Below the pieces are notes generated by a model, which was not told the DNA's origin, did no database searches, and was given only the letters and a program-made list of their open reading frames with translations. Both the position numbers and the translations under genes were made by a program. A stretch of DNA of 64,000 nt, taken from NCBI GenBank assembly GCA_014904845.1, contig MU119334.1, forward strand, positions 1 to 64,000, in the 5' to 3' direction. This stretch comes from Acephala macrosclerotiorum (taxonomy: Eukaryota > Ascomycota > Leotiomycetes > Helotiales > Mollisiaceae). Positions 43,972 to 56,426 of this stretch are shown here, piece by piece. Position 1 is the stretch's first letter, and each line of letters opens with the position of its first letter.

Positions 43972-45769
43972 ATGGCTGGCGGCGGCGGGAAACCCCAGAA
44001 TATCTTCAAACTCAAGCGAGGAGATGATCCAAAGCAAGTCTTGAACTGGCGATTATGGTTCGCAGTTGTCAGCTTTGGCATCATGGGTGCTGCAAGAGGT
44101 AAGATTTGAACAACCATTTCTCTCCCTTCACCTGCTGACATCTGCTGTAGGTATTGACGAGGGCTTGATCTCCGGGACTCTCAGCAAGACTCATTTCATC
44201 CACCTCCTCGGTCTTGACAGGATGGACAAGGTAGAATTGGCGAACGTGAAGGGAAACATTTCCGCCATGGTGCAAATTGGCAGTGTTGGTGGAGCAGCAT
44301 TGTCAGTTATCTCCTTTTCACAGTTGGTCTTTCAGATAATCGCTGACACTTCGATAGAGCATTCGTTCTATGTGACAGAATCGGTCGTCTCTGGGCTACG
44401 CGACAGCTCTGCCTTCTCTGGATCCTCGGAATAGTGATCTTTTTGACGAATGGAGGAAGGCTTGGCCAAGTCTATGCCGGCCGATTCATCGCCGGTCTCG
44501 GTATCGGTCAAACCACAGTCGTTGCTCCAGTCTACCTCTCTGAGATTGCCCCCAAATCAGTCCGTGGACTCTGTACATGTGCGTTTTCTGGTGCTGTCTA
44601 CATTGGCATCATGTTGGCGTACTTCGCGTCATAGGGAAGTGAGCTACACATTCCTAAGGGAACAACGAATCAATGGGTATGAAACATATCTAATTCAATG
44701 GCGCGGCTTGACTAACACAACCTAGGTTGTCCCAACCACGATCCATATCATGTTTGCTGGAATTATCTTCATTCTCTCATGGTTCAATTACGAATCACCC
44801 CGCTACCTCGTCAAGATTGGACAAGACGACAAAGCCACTGCAAACCTTGCTCGTGTCCGCAACCTATCCGCTGATGATGAGCATGTCATCAAGGAGATTT
44901 CTGAGATCCAGCAACAGCTGCAAGAAGAACAAGAGGCAACTCTCGGCCAAGGTTGGCTCGGTATTCTCAAAGAGATGTTCTTGATGCCCAGGATCTACCT
45001 TGGTCTCTTTTCTCAACTTCTATCTCAATGGTCTGGCGCTCAATCAATTACCATCTACGCCCCAGAGTTCTTCGCTTTGCTCGGCACAGAGGGACAAAAC
45101 GAAAAGCTCTTTGCAACTGCCATCTTCGGTGTCGTCAAATTTGTCGCAGCCATAATCTGCGCCCTCTTCCTCGTAGATGTCATCGGCCGGAAACGCTCCC
45201 TCGGCATTGGCATCGCTTTACAAGCACTTTCAATGTGCTACATTGCGGCTTACCTAACTGCTGTCCCAACACTAGCCGTAGGAGAAACGTTCACGAGCAG
45301 CCAGAAACATGCCTCAACTGGAGCTATCGTCATGATTTACATCTCCGGATTCGGCTGGGCCATGGGCTGGAACTCCATGCAATACCTTCTAAACGCTGAG
45401 ATCTACCCGTTGCGAATCCGAGCTATCTCCTCTTCGATGGTGATGTGTTTCCACTTCGTCAATCAATACGGCAACAGTCGTGCAGTCCCCAACATGTTGC
45501 TCGCTCGCTCAGCTGGTGGTTTGGGACCAGCTGGAACATTCTGGTTGTTTACTGTTATCACGATTATCGGAGGAATTTGGGCTTGGTTCTTTATTCCTGA
45601 GACGGCGGGTAGGAGTTTGGAGGGTATGGATAGGTTGTTCATGTTGAGGTGGTGGCAGATTGGAAGATATGGGCAGAGGGTCGCGGATGAACAAATTGTG
45701 GCTGATGAGAAGATTGCGAATGAGAAGGAGGAGGCACGTGAGGCTGTTCGTGAGGTTGAACGAGTTTGA
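43972..45769 (+). pseudogene. Sugar porter (major facilitator superfamily) with one in-frame TAG
   Basis: Four exons (43972-44098, 44151-44301, 44358-44676, 44726-45769) join in frame to about 546 codons with the twelve-helix layout of the fungal sugar porter family. Marks: DEGLISGTLS in helix 1, DRIGRLW after helix 2, GRFIAGLGIGQTTVVAPVYLSEIAPKSVRG, YESPRYLV, DVIGRKRS, EIYPLRIRA, and the closing PETAGRSLEGMD. It would sit in the plasma membrane and take up a sugar or a related solute; the substrate is not predictable. The only lesion is TAG at 44632-44634, between YFAS and GSELHIP, where the family has Trp (TGG). A one-base G-to-A change explains it, and no reasonable intron removes it. The remainder is well preserved, so the stop may be recent, polymorphic or an error. 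Confidence 0.8.
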
Positions 45770-48700
45770 TACGATCGTTATAATAGGGAGGGAGACAAAG
45801 GCGGCCCGCCGGAAGGAACCCCGAAGATGTGTTGTTATCTCAATTCCTCATTCGGTCGACCGCGTGATGTTCGCATACCTCCTGGTGGCTCGTTTGGGAT
45901 GCATGTCGAAGGGCCAGTCGAGAGAAGGCCCGTGAGTAGCCAGCGCTTGAGGTATTTATTGACCAATCGTTTCCAATGAATTTATCGCGGCATCAACGTG
46001 TGGTACCATTTCTGTAAGTTTGAACTCCTAGTGGCTGCTTCGAGAATATTTACGAGACCACACAAGCCTTATAATTTTGATGCATATGCAGGTCGAGGTA
46101 ACCTTCAAGGGTGTGCTGGAGAGAGATAAATGCAGTTTGAGGTGGTACGACTCGTTGAAGTCATAGAATTTCAATTCTTTGCGCACACTGCGGTAAGATG
46201 GAACATGGCAGAGCGTTGGTATTTTCCCGCCATGATGGCAAGGATAAGACCAAGAATAGTCGTACAAATGAACTGAATCTTATTTGCAGATGTTACATCT
46301 CCTACGAGGACATTTTCAGAGTAGCTTTCAAATTGTATGGAGGTTGAGATTTGAGGGACAAGGTCATGAGAACAGTTCATGACTGATGTTGAAGAGCTCC
46401 GCTCAGCCACACATGAAGAAAGTATCATCTGATTAGTTTTTTAGATATGAAAGAGATATGGAAAGAGGACTTCACCAACCTTATCTTCCATGACCTCTCA
46501 GTCGAGATTATATCTCAGCTAGGATGCCTGAACGAGTGATGCTCAGACAGATTCAGAGAGATAACGCCTACTTTGTGCTTGCCAGTAAATGGATGTTGAG
46601 AATTAAAAGACCGAGCCATGAGTCTAGAAGTAACTCCCGAAAATGAACTTCAAATTTGGTGAAGTAGAAGCGAAGCGACGTGATAAAAAGGTGGCGGTAA
46701 CAGGGGCGGACTAAAAGGGAGCAAAGAAATGAACGATAAAAGACTGTGTGTGCTAGAGGTCCAATCAGCGGCCTAATAATCCTTGAACGGGAATAGCCCC
46801 TCATTGAATAAGGGCTGGTAATGGGCTTCACAGAAGCACTGCAACGACAGAAAACGAGTAGAAAATGTAATGGAACAGCAATCGCTTTCTAAGGTAATGA
46901 TGTGTGATTTTTCCATCGTACTAATCTCGTTATATAACATTGCCTTTGGGCTTTGATAGGCTGCCAGATAAACTATTCCTGCTTCAACAGTAGAGCTCAC
47001 AATTTGACTAGAGGTGGACGGTAAGAGACCTTTCCGAAAAAAAAAAAAGTCTTGATATTCGAAAGTCGATGGAAAGCGCTTGAAACCTGTGAGTTAACGA
47101 TGTATGATTCGATATCATGCGGAACTGATTCGAAGCTGAGAATTTGAGATGAGTTGAGAGTGCCCACCACAAAAGGATTGTTCATTGGCTGCGGGGCACT
47201 GACGCTGTCAAATCATTCGTGCCAGCACTGAAGAAATTATGAGCAGTGGTGAAACTTCAACAGAGATATCGTAAGGTAATTTGATTCTCTAAGGTTGCGC
47301 TGGCTGTTACTGAATCTGAAACTATTCAGGAGATCCCTGATCGCGTCCTTGTCCCGTTGTCGATGCATGCTCTCGTGGTCACTGCAGGATTTCATGAACT
47401 TCTTCAAAGGGTTTAGATCCAAGTGCGTTTGAGTCTCTGTATGCCTTTGCCTCGAAACGGCTAATCAGAGAGCCGTGCTGCCATGAGAGGGTGTGTTTAA
47501 GCAAGACCTCTAACCCTATGAGCGTATGCTGGAGAAGATTACTAGTCCCCCACAGTCAAGGTAGGAGGTACTTTGAATTTTGCTGTAGCGTGGGCGGAGG
47601 AGTATGTCCTTTGCTGCCGCTGCAGGATTGAGTTCTTATTAGCTTGCTGGTGGCAGTGGTTGATCCCCGCCTCATTTTTGCGTGTGGAGTTCCCGCCATG
47701 CCCGCGGGGGAGAAACAGGATAGAGGCAAAGAGCAATTTCTTCAAATCTCTCAGGCGATTCCGGGACTCCTGAATAATGCAGCTTAAACCAGTGACAGGC
47801 TCAAAAGATTTGCCCCACGATGCTTGGGCATGCTTGCATTCTCCGCAATTTACTTGGGAAGGAGCCTCCGACATTGGCTGTCTCCTCCTGCTTGCCCCAG
47901 AGTCACCCCCCCTATGGGAAGCGATGACGCCGTGGCAGGCGTGGAGACTGCAAAGATCAGTCGAATAATCTTCTAGACCGGAATTCTTCGCCGGTACGGA
48001 CATTTCTTTAGAGGCGTCCCCAGTATTCTTCAACAGTTTGGGACTGACCTGCAGGGACGGGACATTCCTCCCGCGCTGGGGGATCTGTTGGCTTCAAGAA
48101 AGCATCAGTGGTACGTCAACTGTGCTTTCATACGTGAATTAATAGTTTCAATTGCTGAAATGAGGAACCGACGAACATCTGGCGCCATATAGAAGCCTTG
48201 CGGCGGGATTGGCGCACAACTGACGCGAGCTTGAGGTCCCCACGATGAGCTAGCCAGTTGGAGATACAAAGACAGTGAATGCTCCCCAAGAAAAACTATT
48301 TCCGGAGCTGTCCTCTCAAAGCTCAGGGCGAGAGGAGCACTACAGGTTGAGAGAGCTACTCTGAAGACCAATAAAATAATGCAAGCCTGAAAAATTAATT
48401 GCCCAAAACAGAAAATAGGGCTGCAAGGTCTCAATTGGCCAGTAATGGAAATGTGTGCAGAAGGTTAGACCAAGTACCTTGTCCACATCACTGGATGAGA
48501 CAGCTGACTAGAAGCATCAGGTGATACTGGCTAGAATACTTTAAGAGTGAGTCCCATTCCGAAGTGAAGATATCAGCGAAAGGAAAGAATCAGGTTGCTT
48601 TTTGGGCAATCCAAAATCTGTTGAGAGAGCTTCTCTTGCAAGAGTGGGGGACTTTTCTTGTACCACCTGATCATGCCTGATGACCAACTCCGAGAAGGGG

Positions 48701-49258
48701 ATCCAATTGAGAAGATTGCACCTTGACCAGATGAATTCATACCCGTATGATTGAATGGCTGTAGCATGTCCTTGATCGAATTAAGGTTGCTTGGGATGTC
48801 GTGCTTCAGGTTCACCCCTCCGCCCCGGATCCTTGGCCGCTAAACTGTCCACGTTGCTTTAGTGCCCGCATCGGCTGCACCATAGGGAACCATTCCATTG
48901 TTTCAAGGCGGGCGTGCATATCGACATCTCATAAGCTTGTTGGTTACCCCCACCCCCAGACCGAATTGCCGTCGCACGTCCAACGGTCCTCTCAGGTACC
49001 CGAACGTGGATTAGGGTTTGGATTGAACGTGGCTGCCCAACCGTGGCTGCCCGACCTCGCTGCCCTCCCGGGTCCATTCTATGTCTTTCGTATCAGTGCA
49101 GCTGTCGAGGCGCCTATATTAATCACGAATCAGTATTTCAGGGTCTTTTCCCTGATTCTGAGACATGAACCAAGGTGGTCCGCATTATTGTCCGCCTACC
49201 ATCGTAGCCTTCAGCTCGCAAGAAATCACCACAGCATCGCCGGCGATTATAACTCAAG
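45770..49258. other. Longest gene-free stretch, nothing recognised
   Basis: About 3.5 kb, AT-rich, with short frames on both strands. A minus-strand piece (46171-46428) has one hydrophobic stretch (FICTTILGLILAIMAG), and a 163-codon frame lies at 47542-48033. Neither matches a known family. It may contain old, decayed genes or noncoding transcripts; I cannot tell. Confidence 0.45.
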
Positions 49259-49956
49259 ATGCTAATAGCAATGCCTCCAAGTCCAACACTTAGCACGTTC
49301 GGTGCAGTATCAATGGCAAAGGAGATCTACCTAGAGTAAGTTTTATGCGATGCATTACCCCGCCATAACCGAGCTGACAGTTTCCCCCCTTAAGTGGGCC
49401 TGCTATACCCTTCACCGTGGGGCACGGTAGCGAGGGGCACAGATCATTTCATGTACCCCTCAGCGTCCTCGCCGAGTACAGCATCTTCTTTCACGACCTA
49501 CATCGCCACTGCGACTACATCGAAGCCGAAGCACTGAAGTTCGACCTCTTCGACATCGATCCGAGGACTTTCAATCGCTTCACGATCTGGCTGTATTATC
49601 AGACAATATACGTTGATGAGGGGGTAGCTCAACCCTTGGACTATTATGAGCAGTTTGAGCAATTATGGACGCTGGCCGACAAATATCGGATCCCACAGCT
49701 GCAGAGACAAGCAGAGGACAGCGCCATTGTACTGATGAGAGCATTGACTGATCAATACGATTTTGATGTCTTGGGTTACTGGCACCGTATCTACCACAAC
49801 AGCCACGTCGGTAGTCCACAGCGTCGTTTTATCGCTGGGCAGTGCGCGTCTTTGATCCTCAATGGCCAGGAAAAGTTCGAGCCCGAAATCGTGCATCCCG
49901 CACTGCGAGGAGACATCGTAGCTTTTATCCACAACCTGTATCCTCAACTCTATTAG
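49259..49956 (+). CDS. BTB/POZ-domain protein
   Basis: Two exons (49259-49335 and 49395-49956) joined across a 59-nt GTAAGT...TTAAG intron give 212 residues. After a short lead the protein shows the fungal BTB pattern: IPFTVGHGSEGHRSFHVPLSVLAEYSIFF (beta strands and first helix), DLFDIDPRTFNRFTIWLYYQTIY, then an acidic loop and LWTLADKYRIPQLQRQAEDSAI. BTB domains mediate dimerisation and often recruit Cullin-3 ubiquitin ligases; small single-domain BTB proteins of unknown role are common and numerous in ascomycetes. No second domain is present. A nearby in-frame ATG at 49271 could be the true start. Confidence 0.85.
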
Positions 49957-51188
49957 ATGTCGTCCAGATGAAGATCCGACTGAAATACTGTAGATATGTG
50001 GACTTGGCGTTGATGTGGTGTTCTGGTGCCTGGAGAACAACGGCTGCATTGGGTGACGGTTATGAGTGACGACTTCATGAACTTGGGACAGGATTCGGTG
50101 TTTTTGGTGCCTAGGCTTCTCGGCATGTTGCAATTTTTGGATGACCTGGGTGATGATGATGATGATTTATGACTTTGACGACTTTTCTCGGGCCACGGTA
50201 CGGCACTCACGAATAGCGACGCATGAAAAAATGGCAGAGGTGACTTTGCGGGAAGGCTGGGCGGTAGGGCGCGATGGCGGGGTATTTTAGCACAAATGCA
50301 GGCGCATCTACCGCGACGATCCGTTTTCGTTGGAACGTGACTTCCTAGGAAGAATCCTTGAGACCGAGTAGTGATGCAGGAACGAACTGTAAATATGGCG
50401 AGATGCCCGGGTGATGCCAAAGGGTCGGGAAATGGGGCGTCAGGGAGGAGGAACAGGCGGGGTTGGTGGCGAACTGTATTGTGAAAAGCACCCTAGCAGA
50501 ACCTGAATGGAATGCCGAATACCGCAATAACGTGACATATGCAAATGTGAAACCTGTGAGATGAAAAATCTTCTGAATGTGTAGCATGAGCTGCTGGTTG
50601 AGTGCTGGGACGAGCATAACATTGAGATGCTGACCTCAACATCCATATCTTGGTTTAATTAAAAGTTGCTCCGTAGACTTCACATAGAATTCCACAAGCA
50701 AAATAATTGTTATATTCAAGCTTCTCTGTTGTTCAATTTACGATGTCCAGGTCAGCTGTCTATAGTGAAAAGATTCATCTATATAACTTTGATCCTGCCA
50801 TAGGCTCGCTCAAGCGACTTCGACATTGCAGAAGAGAATACTCCGAGTGAGGCCTCTTCGCTCGCACAGGTACACGATCAATGAAACGAATGGAGAATCT
50901 GTTGGCTGAGGTGTATATCAATATGTATCTTCCTCTAGTTTAAGTTTTTTGGCATTAATTGTCCCCAATAAGTCAGCTCCAACGTTGTCCCCCTATTTTC
51001 TAAGCCCTCGGCTCGCTTAGGGGCTCGGACCTCTCCAGAGCCCTAAATTAGCGATATCTCGGGCCGTGAGTCGAAACATCGCGTCGCGTCCAACATTCAA
51101 CTTCCTTCACCTCATTTTACTACTTCAAAGGCACCCCTTTTTCGCGATCTAGGAGTCCTAAATCAGCTTATATGACTACAAGGGATCT
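49957..51188. other. Intergenic region, no gene seen
   Basis: About 1.2 kb with a short GAT repeat near 50150 and no recognisable coding segment. Confidence 0.5.
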
Positions 51189-51696
51189 TCATGCGCCCAT
51201 TATACTACAATACAGCGCCAATGCGATGCCCCCTTGACCCGCAGTTTCATAATTTCGCCCCCATCTGATGTGCAAAGGCGAAAAGCGCTCGAGATTTGTA
51301 GTACGAGGTCGGCTTTGTGTGGCCGTTGAAGATGGCGTAGCACATTGGTCAACGGTATCTTGATTCAAATCTGCAATCAAATCCTTTAGGGCTGGTTTGG
51401 CGTTTGCTATCATGCATAATTCGAGCCAGTCCAAGATTGGCCATGCATGGCGCTGTAGCTGCACGTTTCCGAATCTGCTCACCGATCAGAACCATCGTCA
51501 GTATTTCAACATCCCCAACCTCGTTGTTGCCTAAGTTTTCCATCCTCCATTTCACACCTACGAAAAGACCATTGATACTGGTTTCACTCGAATTCGATCC
51601 CATGGAACTAGGACAATGACCAGTTCGCACTGAACGACAGCCAACATGCGCAGGCGAGACATATCGCTGTAGATCAGCTGGAAAATCGGACGACAT
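51189..51696 (-). CDS. Hypothetical frames, possibly one frameshifted gene
   Basis: Two overlapping minus-strand frames have coding-like character. One runs from the ATG at 51696 (FADLQRYV-like start, then GVKWRMENL and VEILTMVLIG). The other reads on as VQLQRHAWPILDWLELCMIANAKPALKDLIADL. They would make one protein of about 150 residues if one base were removed near 51480. No known domain is recognised. The ATG overlaps, on the opposite strand, the proposed start codon of the caspase-like gene, which makes one of the two starts doubtful. Confidence 0.25.
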
Positions 51697-54364
51697 GAGC
51701 AGCTCTTCGCGAATACCGCGAGCTCCTCAGGCGAAACCAAGCTTGACCTCGCGATTCGTACAGGACAGCAATAACTCGGTGGGTACTCGAACCATTTGTT
51801 GCATTTTGATAAAGTCACATGACCATCGAACTCATTGAAATTTCACCAGATCTCCCAGCCAAGAGAGCCTTCTGTCAAAATAGGCAATCAGAGTCGGCCT
51901 CCAGATGGCGATCTTGGCATCTCTTCTGTGGACCCCGAATTCGATGAGCTCAGGAAAAATGGCTTCATCAAGTTGAATACCCATGATGTCTCCTATGTCG
52001 AGGAACATGTTCCAGGGATCGAACAATTTGCGAAAGACCTCCAATCTGCTATCAATGCAGCCTGGCCGACACGAAGAAAAGGTCGATATGGCAAGGCTCA
52101 CGTGCTACTTTTGAGCTGGGAAGATGACAACCTCGGTGTATATCAAGAGATGCATCGTTTGGAGTATGTCTTCTCGAATCTCTATCGATTCGACGTCCAG
52201 AGCTTCAAGATACCTTGCAAAACTGCAGGAAAAGCCACCACATCACGTATCCTATCATTCTTGGAAGAGGATGGGCCTGAAACCTTATTTGTGGTCTACT
52301 ATGCTGGACACGCGCGACTGAGCCCCCGAAGTAGCGAGCCACCAATCTGGTCGGCGTAAGTCTGTTCTGTGGGCTTCAATTTCTTGCTGACGGGGCGTAG
52401 AACAGACAAACTCGATTCTCCAACACTTCCATCAGGTGGTATACAGCAACTGTTCGAAGAGGCAGAATCCGATGTGTTACTTCTGTATGATACTTGCCAC
52501 TCATCACATCCTGCAGTCAACGTTGGTGGTCAGGGCGTGACTGAAGTCATTGCAGCATGTGGCTTTGAGACTCAAGCTCCAGCTGTTGGACCTCACTCCT
52601 TCACGAACGCGCTCATACGAGAACTTGAGGAAGCTTTCACTGGCCCTCCAATCTCCGTTGCAGAACTTCATGGGAGAGTCATTGGGTCGCTGAAGAGTTG
52701 GAAACCAGATCTATTGAGAGACCAGAACGGATATGTATGGATAGGTGAGGATAGACAAACAAGACGTGAATGTCATAAGAGGAGGACGCCAGTTCATTGT
52801 TTCTTGACCAACGAGACCCCGTATCGAAGTATCATGTTGGCACCTCTCCCTTCCAAACTGTCCCACTCGGCTGTTGCCAAGATTGAGCAATCCACATTGC
52901 TCAATTCCACTGCGTCCAACTCGCTGGATACGAGTCAATTGACAGAAAAGTCCGATCACTCTACCGCTGCGACCACGATTTCGAATTCTTCGAAGGGTTC
53001 ACGCGGACCTCAAGTTCTTCTAGCAGTCCGTCTTGAAGATGACTATTTCCTCAACGGCCAAGAAAGTGAAGGTGCCAAGAAGTTTCAGACGTGGTGCGAC
53101 TGGTTGAAATCAGCGCCCGATGGCACTAAAGACATCACTATTCAGGGGGTCTACAAAAGTTTCTCTACACTCGTCTTGATCAGCATACCAGTGGTTGTTT
53201 GGGACATCTTGCCTGACAACGCAGGATACTCTTTCGTTGGGTTTGTACAATCTGGAAATTTGGCCAAAAATGTTCTTGGCAAGGAACTGGGCGTCGAGGT
53301 TGACGTCCCCAATCTCTATGCAACTAAAAGTGAGCATGGGGCGAACGGGCAGGCTTCGACTATCAGTTCCGAATCTAGATTATCAAGACAGAGTTTGACC
53401 TCCAAAAATCAACGTAGAGCGGACCGAGACTCTGGGTATTCAGAGATGCAAACCTCGAGAGACATACAGTCAATCATTGTCACAGATCCTCACGGCCAGA
53501 GATATGAGTTTACCTACCACCTATATCCTACTTGGGCTGTAAGTACTTTTTTCTTGGCTTGATTGCAAAGAGACTGACTTATACGTGCAGGCGTTTGACA
53601 ACATACTGAAGCTCACCTTTGGAGGCTCAGATGTGACTGGAAAAGCTGTGCAGCAAGGTCACTATCAGCTTCTAGATCAGCACGGGACAGTTATTCTACC
53701 TCAAATGTGGAAGTCGCTCGTTCAACCAGGGTCCTCACTAAGGATCCATATCTGGGAAGGTCCAGGGCTATCCAAGCCACTCACACCTCCTCCAATCCGT
53801 GAACTTAGTCCATCGCCCCAACGCTCCACTCGTCCATCATTGGGAGCAGAGTCTCTACAGCGCCAACGCACCCTGAAGCGTCGACCTGGATTCATTTTAC
53901 CGAAGCCTCCTGTCAACAGACCTCCAAGTCCTGATCAGTCCGACGAAGAACTTGGTGCTAAAGCGAAAAAGGTTCCGAAACCCAAAATTCCACTTTCAAC
54001 TCGATCGCGTTCACCCACAACAGTGCCCCCCAAACCTCGTCATTCTCTGAAACTCCGCTCCCAGTCCTCCCCTCCTCCCAGAACATCAAGAGTCTCATAT
54101 CCTTTGAGTGAAAAATCTCGCGACACTCGTCGATTTGACACATGGTCAGGCTTCTCAAAGCCCGTACAGATTTCAGAAGTGGCTTTTAAACCTGTTAGGG
54201 CTCGCAGTTTGCAGGAGAAATTCGTGTCGAGGAAATCGGATCCTTATGCTTATTCCATCGAGGCGTCTGGGATCGGACTTGCGAGAGCTACCTCACACCG
54301 ATTGCGGAGAGAGACACGACATGACACTCTGAAGATCGAATCCGCACATCCTATCAGAGTATAA
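51695..54364 (+). CDS. Caspase-like (peptidase C14) protein with C-terminal ubiquitin-like domain
   Basis: Four exons (51695-51778, 51850-52355, 52401-53538, 53591-54364) join in frame to 833 residues. Residues about 75-290 form a caspase-type fold. It begins KAHVLLLSWEDDNLGVYQEMHRLEYVF, has the catalytic His 182 in FVVYYAGHAR and the catalytic Cys 229 in LLLYDTCHSSH. Residues about 320-545 are mixed, with Ser-rich linkers. Residues about 555-635 match the fungal ubiquitin-like domain often linked to NLR and het-type proteins (GQRYEF, AFDNILKLTF, GHYQLLDQHGTVILPQMW, IHIWE). The last 200 residues are Pro/Arg/Ser-rich and basic. Both catalytic residues are present, so it could be an active protease with a role in regulated cell death; that is inference. 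The first exon is a model: exon 2 has no in-frame ATG, and 51695 is the best upstream ATG with a fitting donor (GTGGGT). Confidence 0.8.
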
Positions 54365-54623
54365 AAGAACAAATTGGGGTAATGGGTATTGAAGGGTTTC
54401 CCTCATGCAGACTCTGTTCTACCTTCCGTGCCTCTCTTATGTTCGAGGTCATGATCTTAGCCAACCATAAACCCCTGTTCATTCAGTGGGAACTGACCCG
54501 GCAATCGCTTCCTCATTAGGCATTGCGTGCATGATAAGCAGGCACTCGGCACTGCTTACTAAGACCCAACGCCGCATCTCATTCTCCTAAAAATTAAGAG
54601 ATAGCAACTATCAAGCCGACGCC

Positions 54624-55755
54624 ATGACCGAAACCACCTCGCTCGTCTCAATCGGCACACACCGGCTACACCTCGTCGCCGCCGGACCGTCAAGGAGACC
54701 AAGCGATCCAGTCGCAATCATCGTCCAAGGTCTCGCCTCTCCCTCCTCCTCTTGGGCAGCTGTAGCCCGTCTTGTCTCTTCTAGCGTTCGCGTGTTCAGA
54801 TATGATCGATCCGGCTTCGGACGCAGCGAAGATTCTCCTCGTCCACCAACCGCGGAGAATATTGCACTAGAACTTAACCTGCTTCTCCAAGCCGCCAATA
54901 TCGAACCTCCGTACGTCTTGATCGCGCATTCCTGGGGCGGGATTATTGTTCGTGAATTCATCGCTAGGAGGGAAGAGGGTCAAGTTGTTGGTGCGGTGTT
55001 TGTGGAAGCGAATCAAGAGCGTACGTTGGAGGTGCTGGACTGGAGACCGTTTGTTTGGTGGTGTATTGCTGCTGATGTGGATTTCATGGAAATTTCTAGG
55101 GTGAAGAAGGATAGGATGCTGGATGATGAGGAGTGGAGGAAGTATCTGTCTGATTTGGAGAATGAGAAAGACAAGAAGCAGGCAAGTCTCTACACAAGCA
55201 TTCATCTCGTCATTTTCCACCACCAAAGAGTAGGAAAACATAGAAATATGCTGACTTTGCAACAGGCAGCCAAGGAGCGGGATGAGTACGAGAGCAGCTT
55301 CGACACTCTAAGAAAGAAGGATCAAATGGAAATGAAGCCGCCCTTATTAGCTAATACTGCAGTGGCCGTCGTCAAGGGGCAGAACGGCGCATTATTCAGA
55401 AAATTATTTAATGCGGTCATAGGAAAGGGATTCGGCTCTGAAATTGAGAGAAGGAAGTTTGGGGAGTTTTTGAAGACCTTTGATATGAAGGATCATCTGC
55501 TGCAGTCTGAGATTAGGAAGCTGTCCAGCAACAGTCGATTCCTGACGGCGAGAAATAGTGGACATGGTAAGTCTCGATTGCCCTTATGACTTACAGGCTT
55601 CACTTTCAGTCTACCTACACTTCTAAAAATGGGTAAACAGATTTGCTGATTCAGGATTGCGGAGAACAGATGTCCAGCTTACGGAACCTGGGTTGATTGT
55701 TGAGGAAGTGAAATGGGTGATAAGCCAATATCAGTTAGAGCAGAGTCCCCAATGA
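54624..55755 (+). CDS. Alpha/beta hydrolase-fold protein
   Basis: Three exons (54624-55181, 55266-55566, 55670-55755) give 314 residues. The fold is clear: an early strand and oxyanion segment (VAIIVQGLASPSSSW), FRYDRSGFGRSE, the nucleophile elbow AHSWGGII with the catalytic Ser, GAVFVEAN, and a terminal SGHDVQLTEPGLIVEEVKWVI with the catalytic His. The first intron (55182-55265) begins with GC in the consensus AG|GCAAGT. It is 84 nt, so the unspliced frame stays open, but the 28 residues it would add do not fit the fold. The third exon uses the acceptor ending at 55669, which restores SGHD. No signal peptide. The substrate is unknown. It lies 260 bp downstream of the caspase-like gene on the same strand. 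Confidence 0.85.
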
Positions 55756-56426
55756 ACGCAAAGCCTAGCAACTCCAAGTCCCTAGGACGTGGGTATTTTC
55801 CATTCCATTTACAAAGCACTTTATATTCAAAGTTCGTAACTGAAGAGGATAATAGATAAATCTTGTATCTTGATTATACGAATACGAGTACGAGGCCAGC
55901 CAAGTGAAAAATAAAAATAAATCGAAACGGGCGCAACACACAAAACTTCTGCTCAATCCACGAATTGCAAGAAGTGCAGTCAAACAACACACTCCTTGAC
56001 GCCGAATACAAGTGTGTGACCAGTCATCGCACCCAGCCAAGCGGTAGTTTCATGCCCGGAGGACGAGAGAGACTGAGGCATTTCGACAATGTCGAACGTG
56101 TTGTGCTTTCCATTGAGGAAGGAGCGAAATAGACGTTGTGCCAGTGCATTTGCCACGCTCCCCAGGACCTTGCATCCCATTCTGGTTTACGATGATTCCT
56201 TTGCCATTTGAAGATATACTACTCTCCACACTGTTGTGTCGATGTTGTGGTGAGAAGTTTTACCCCTTTCACATGCAAAATTGATGGCTCCTGTGATATC
56301 ATAGTCTCCAAATACGGTTTTATCCCAGAAAACATCCCAGACATTCCATTCCCTCCAGCTTCATCAACAATCTCCAAGGGCCCCAATTCATACGAAGATC
56401 ACTTCTTTGCAGCTCGATTGATCACA
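55756..56426. other. Intergenic region
   Basis: About 670 bp between the hydrolase and the NTF2-like gene. A few short frames, none recognisable. It should contain the promoter of the NTF2-like gene. Confidence 0.5.

Noticed and set aside
47542..48033. 163-codon minus-strand frame
   Set aside because: Low similarity to anything known, no splice context and open frames opposite; probably chance.
55182..55265. Reading the hydrolase without an intron here, as the frame stays open
   Set aside because: The extra 28 residues do not fit the fold, and AG|GCAAGT with CAACAG is a good GC-AG intron.
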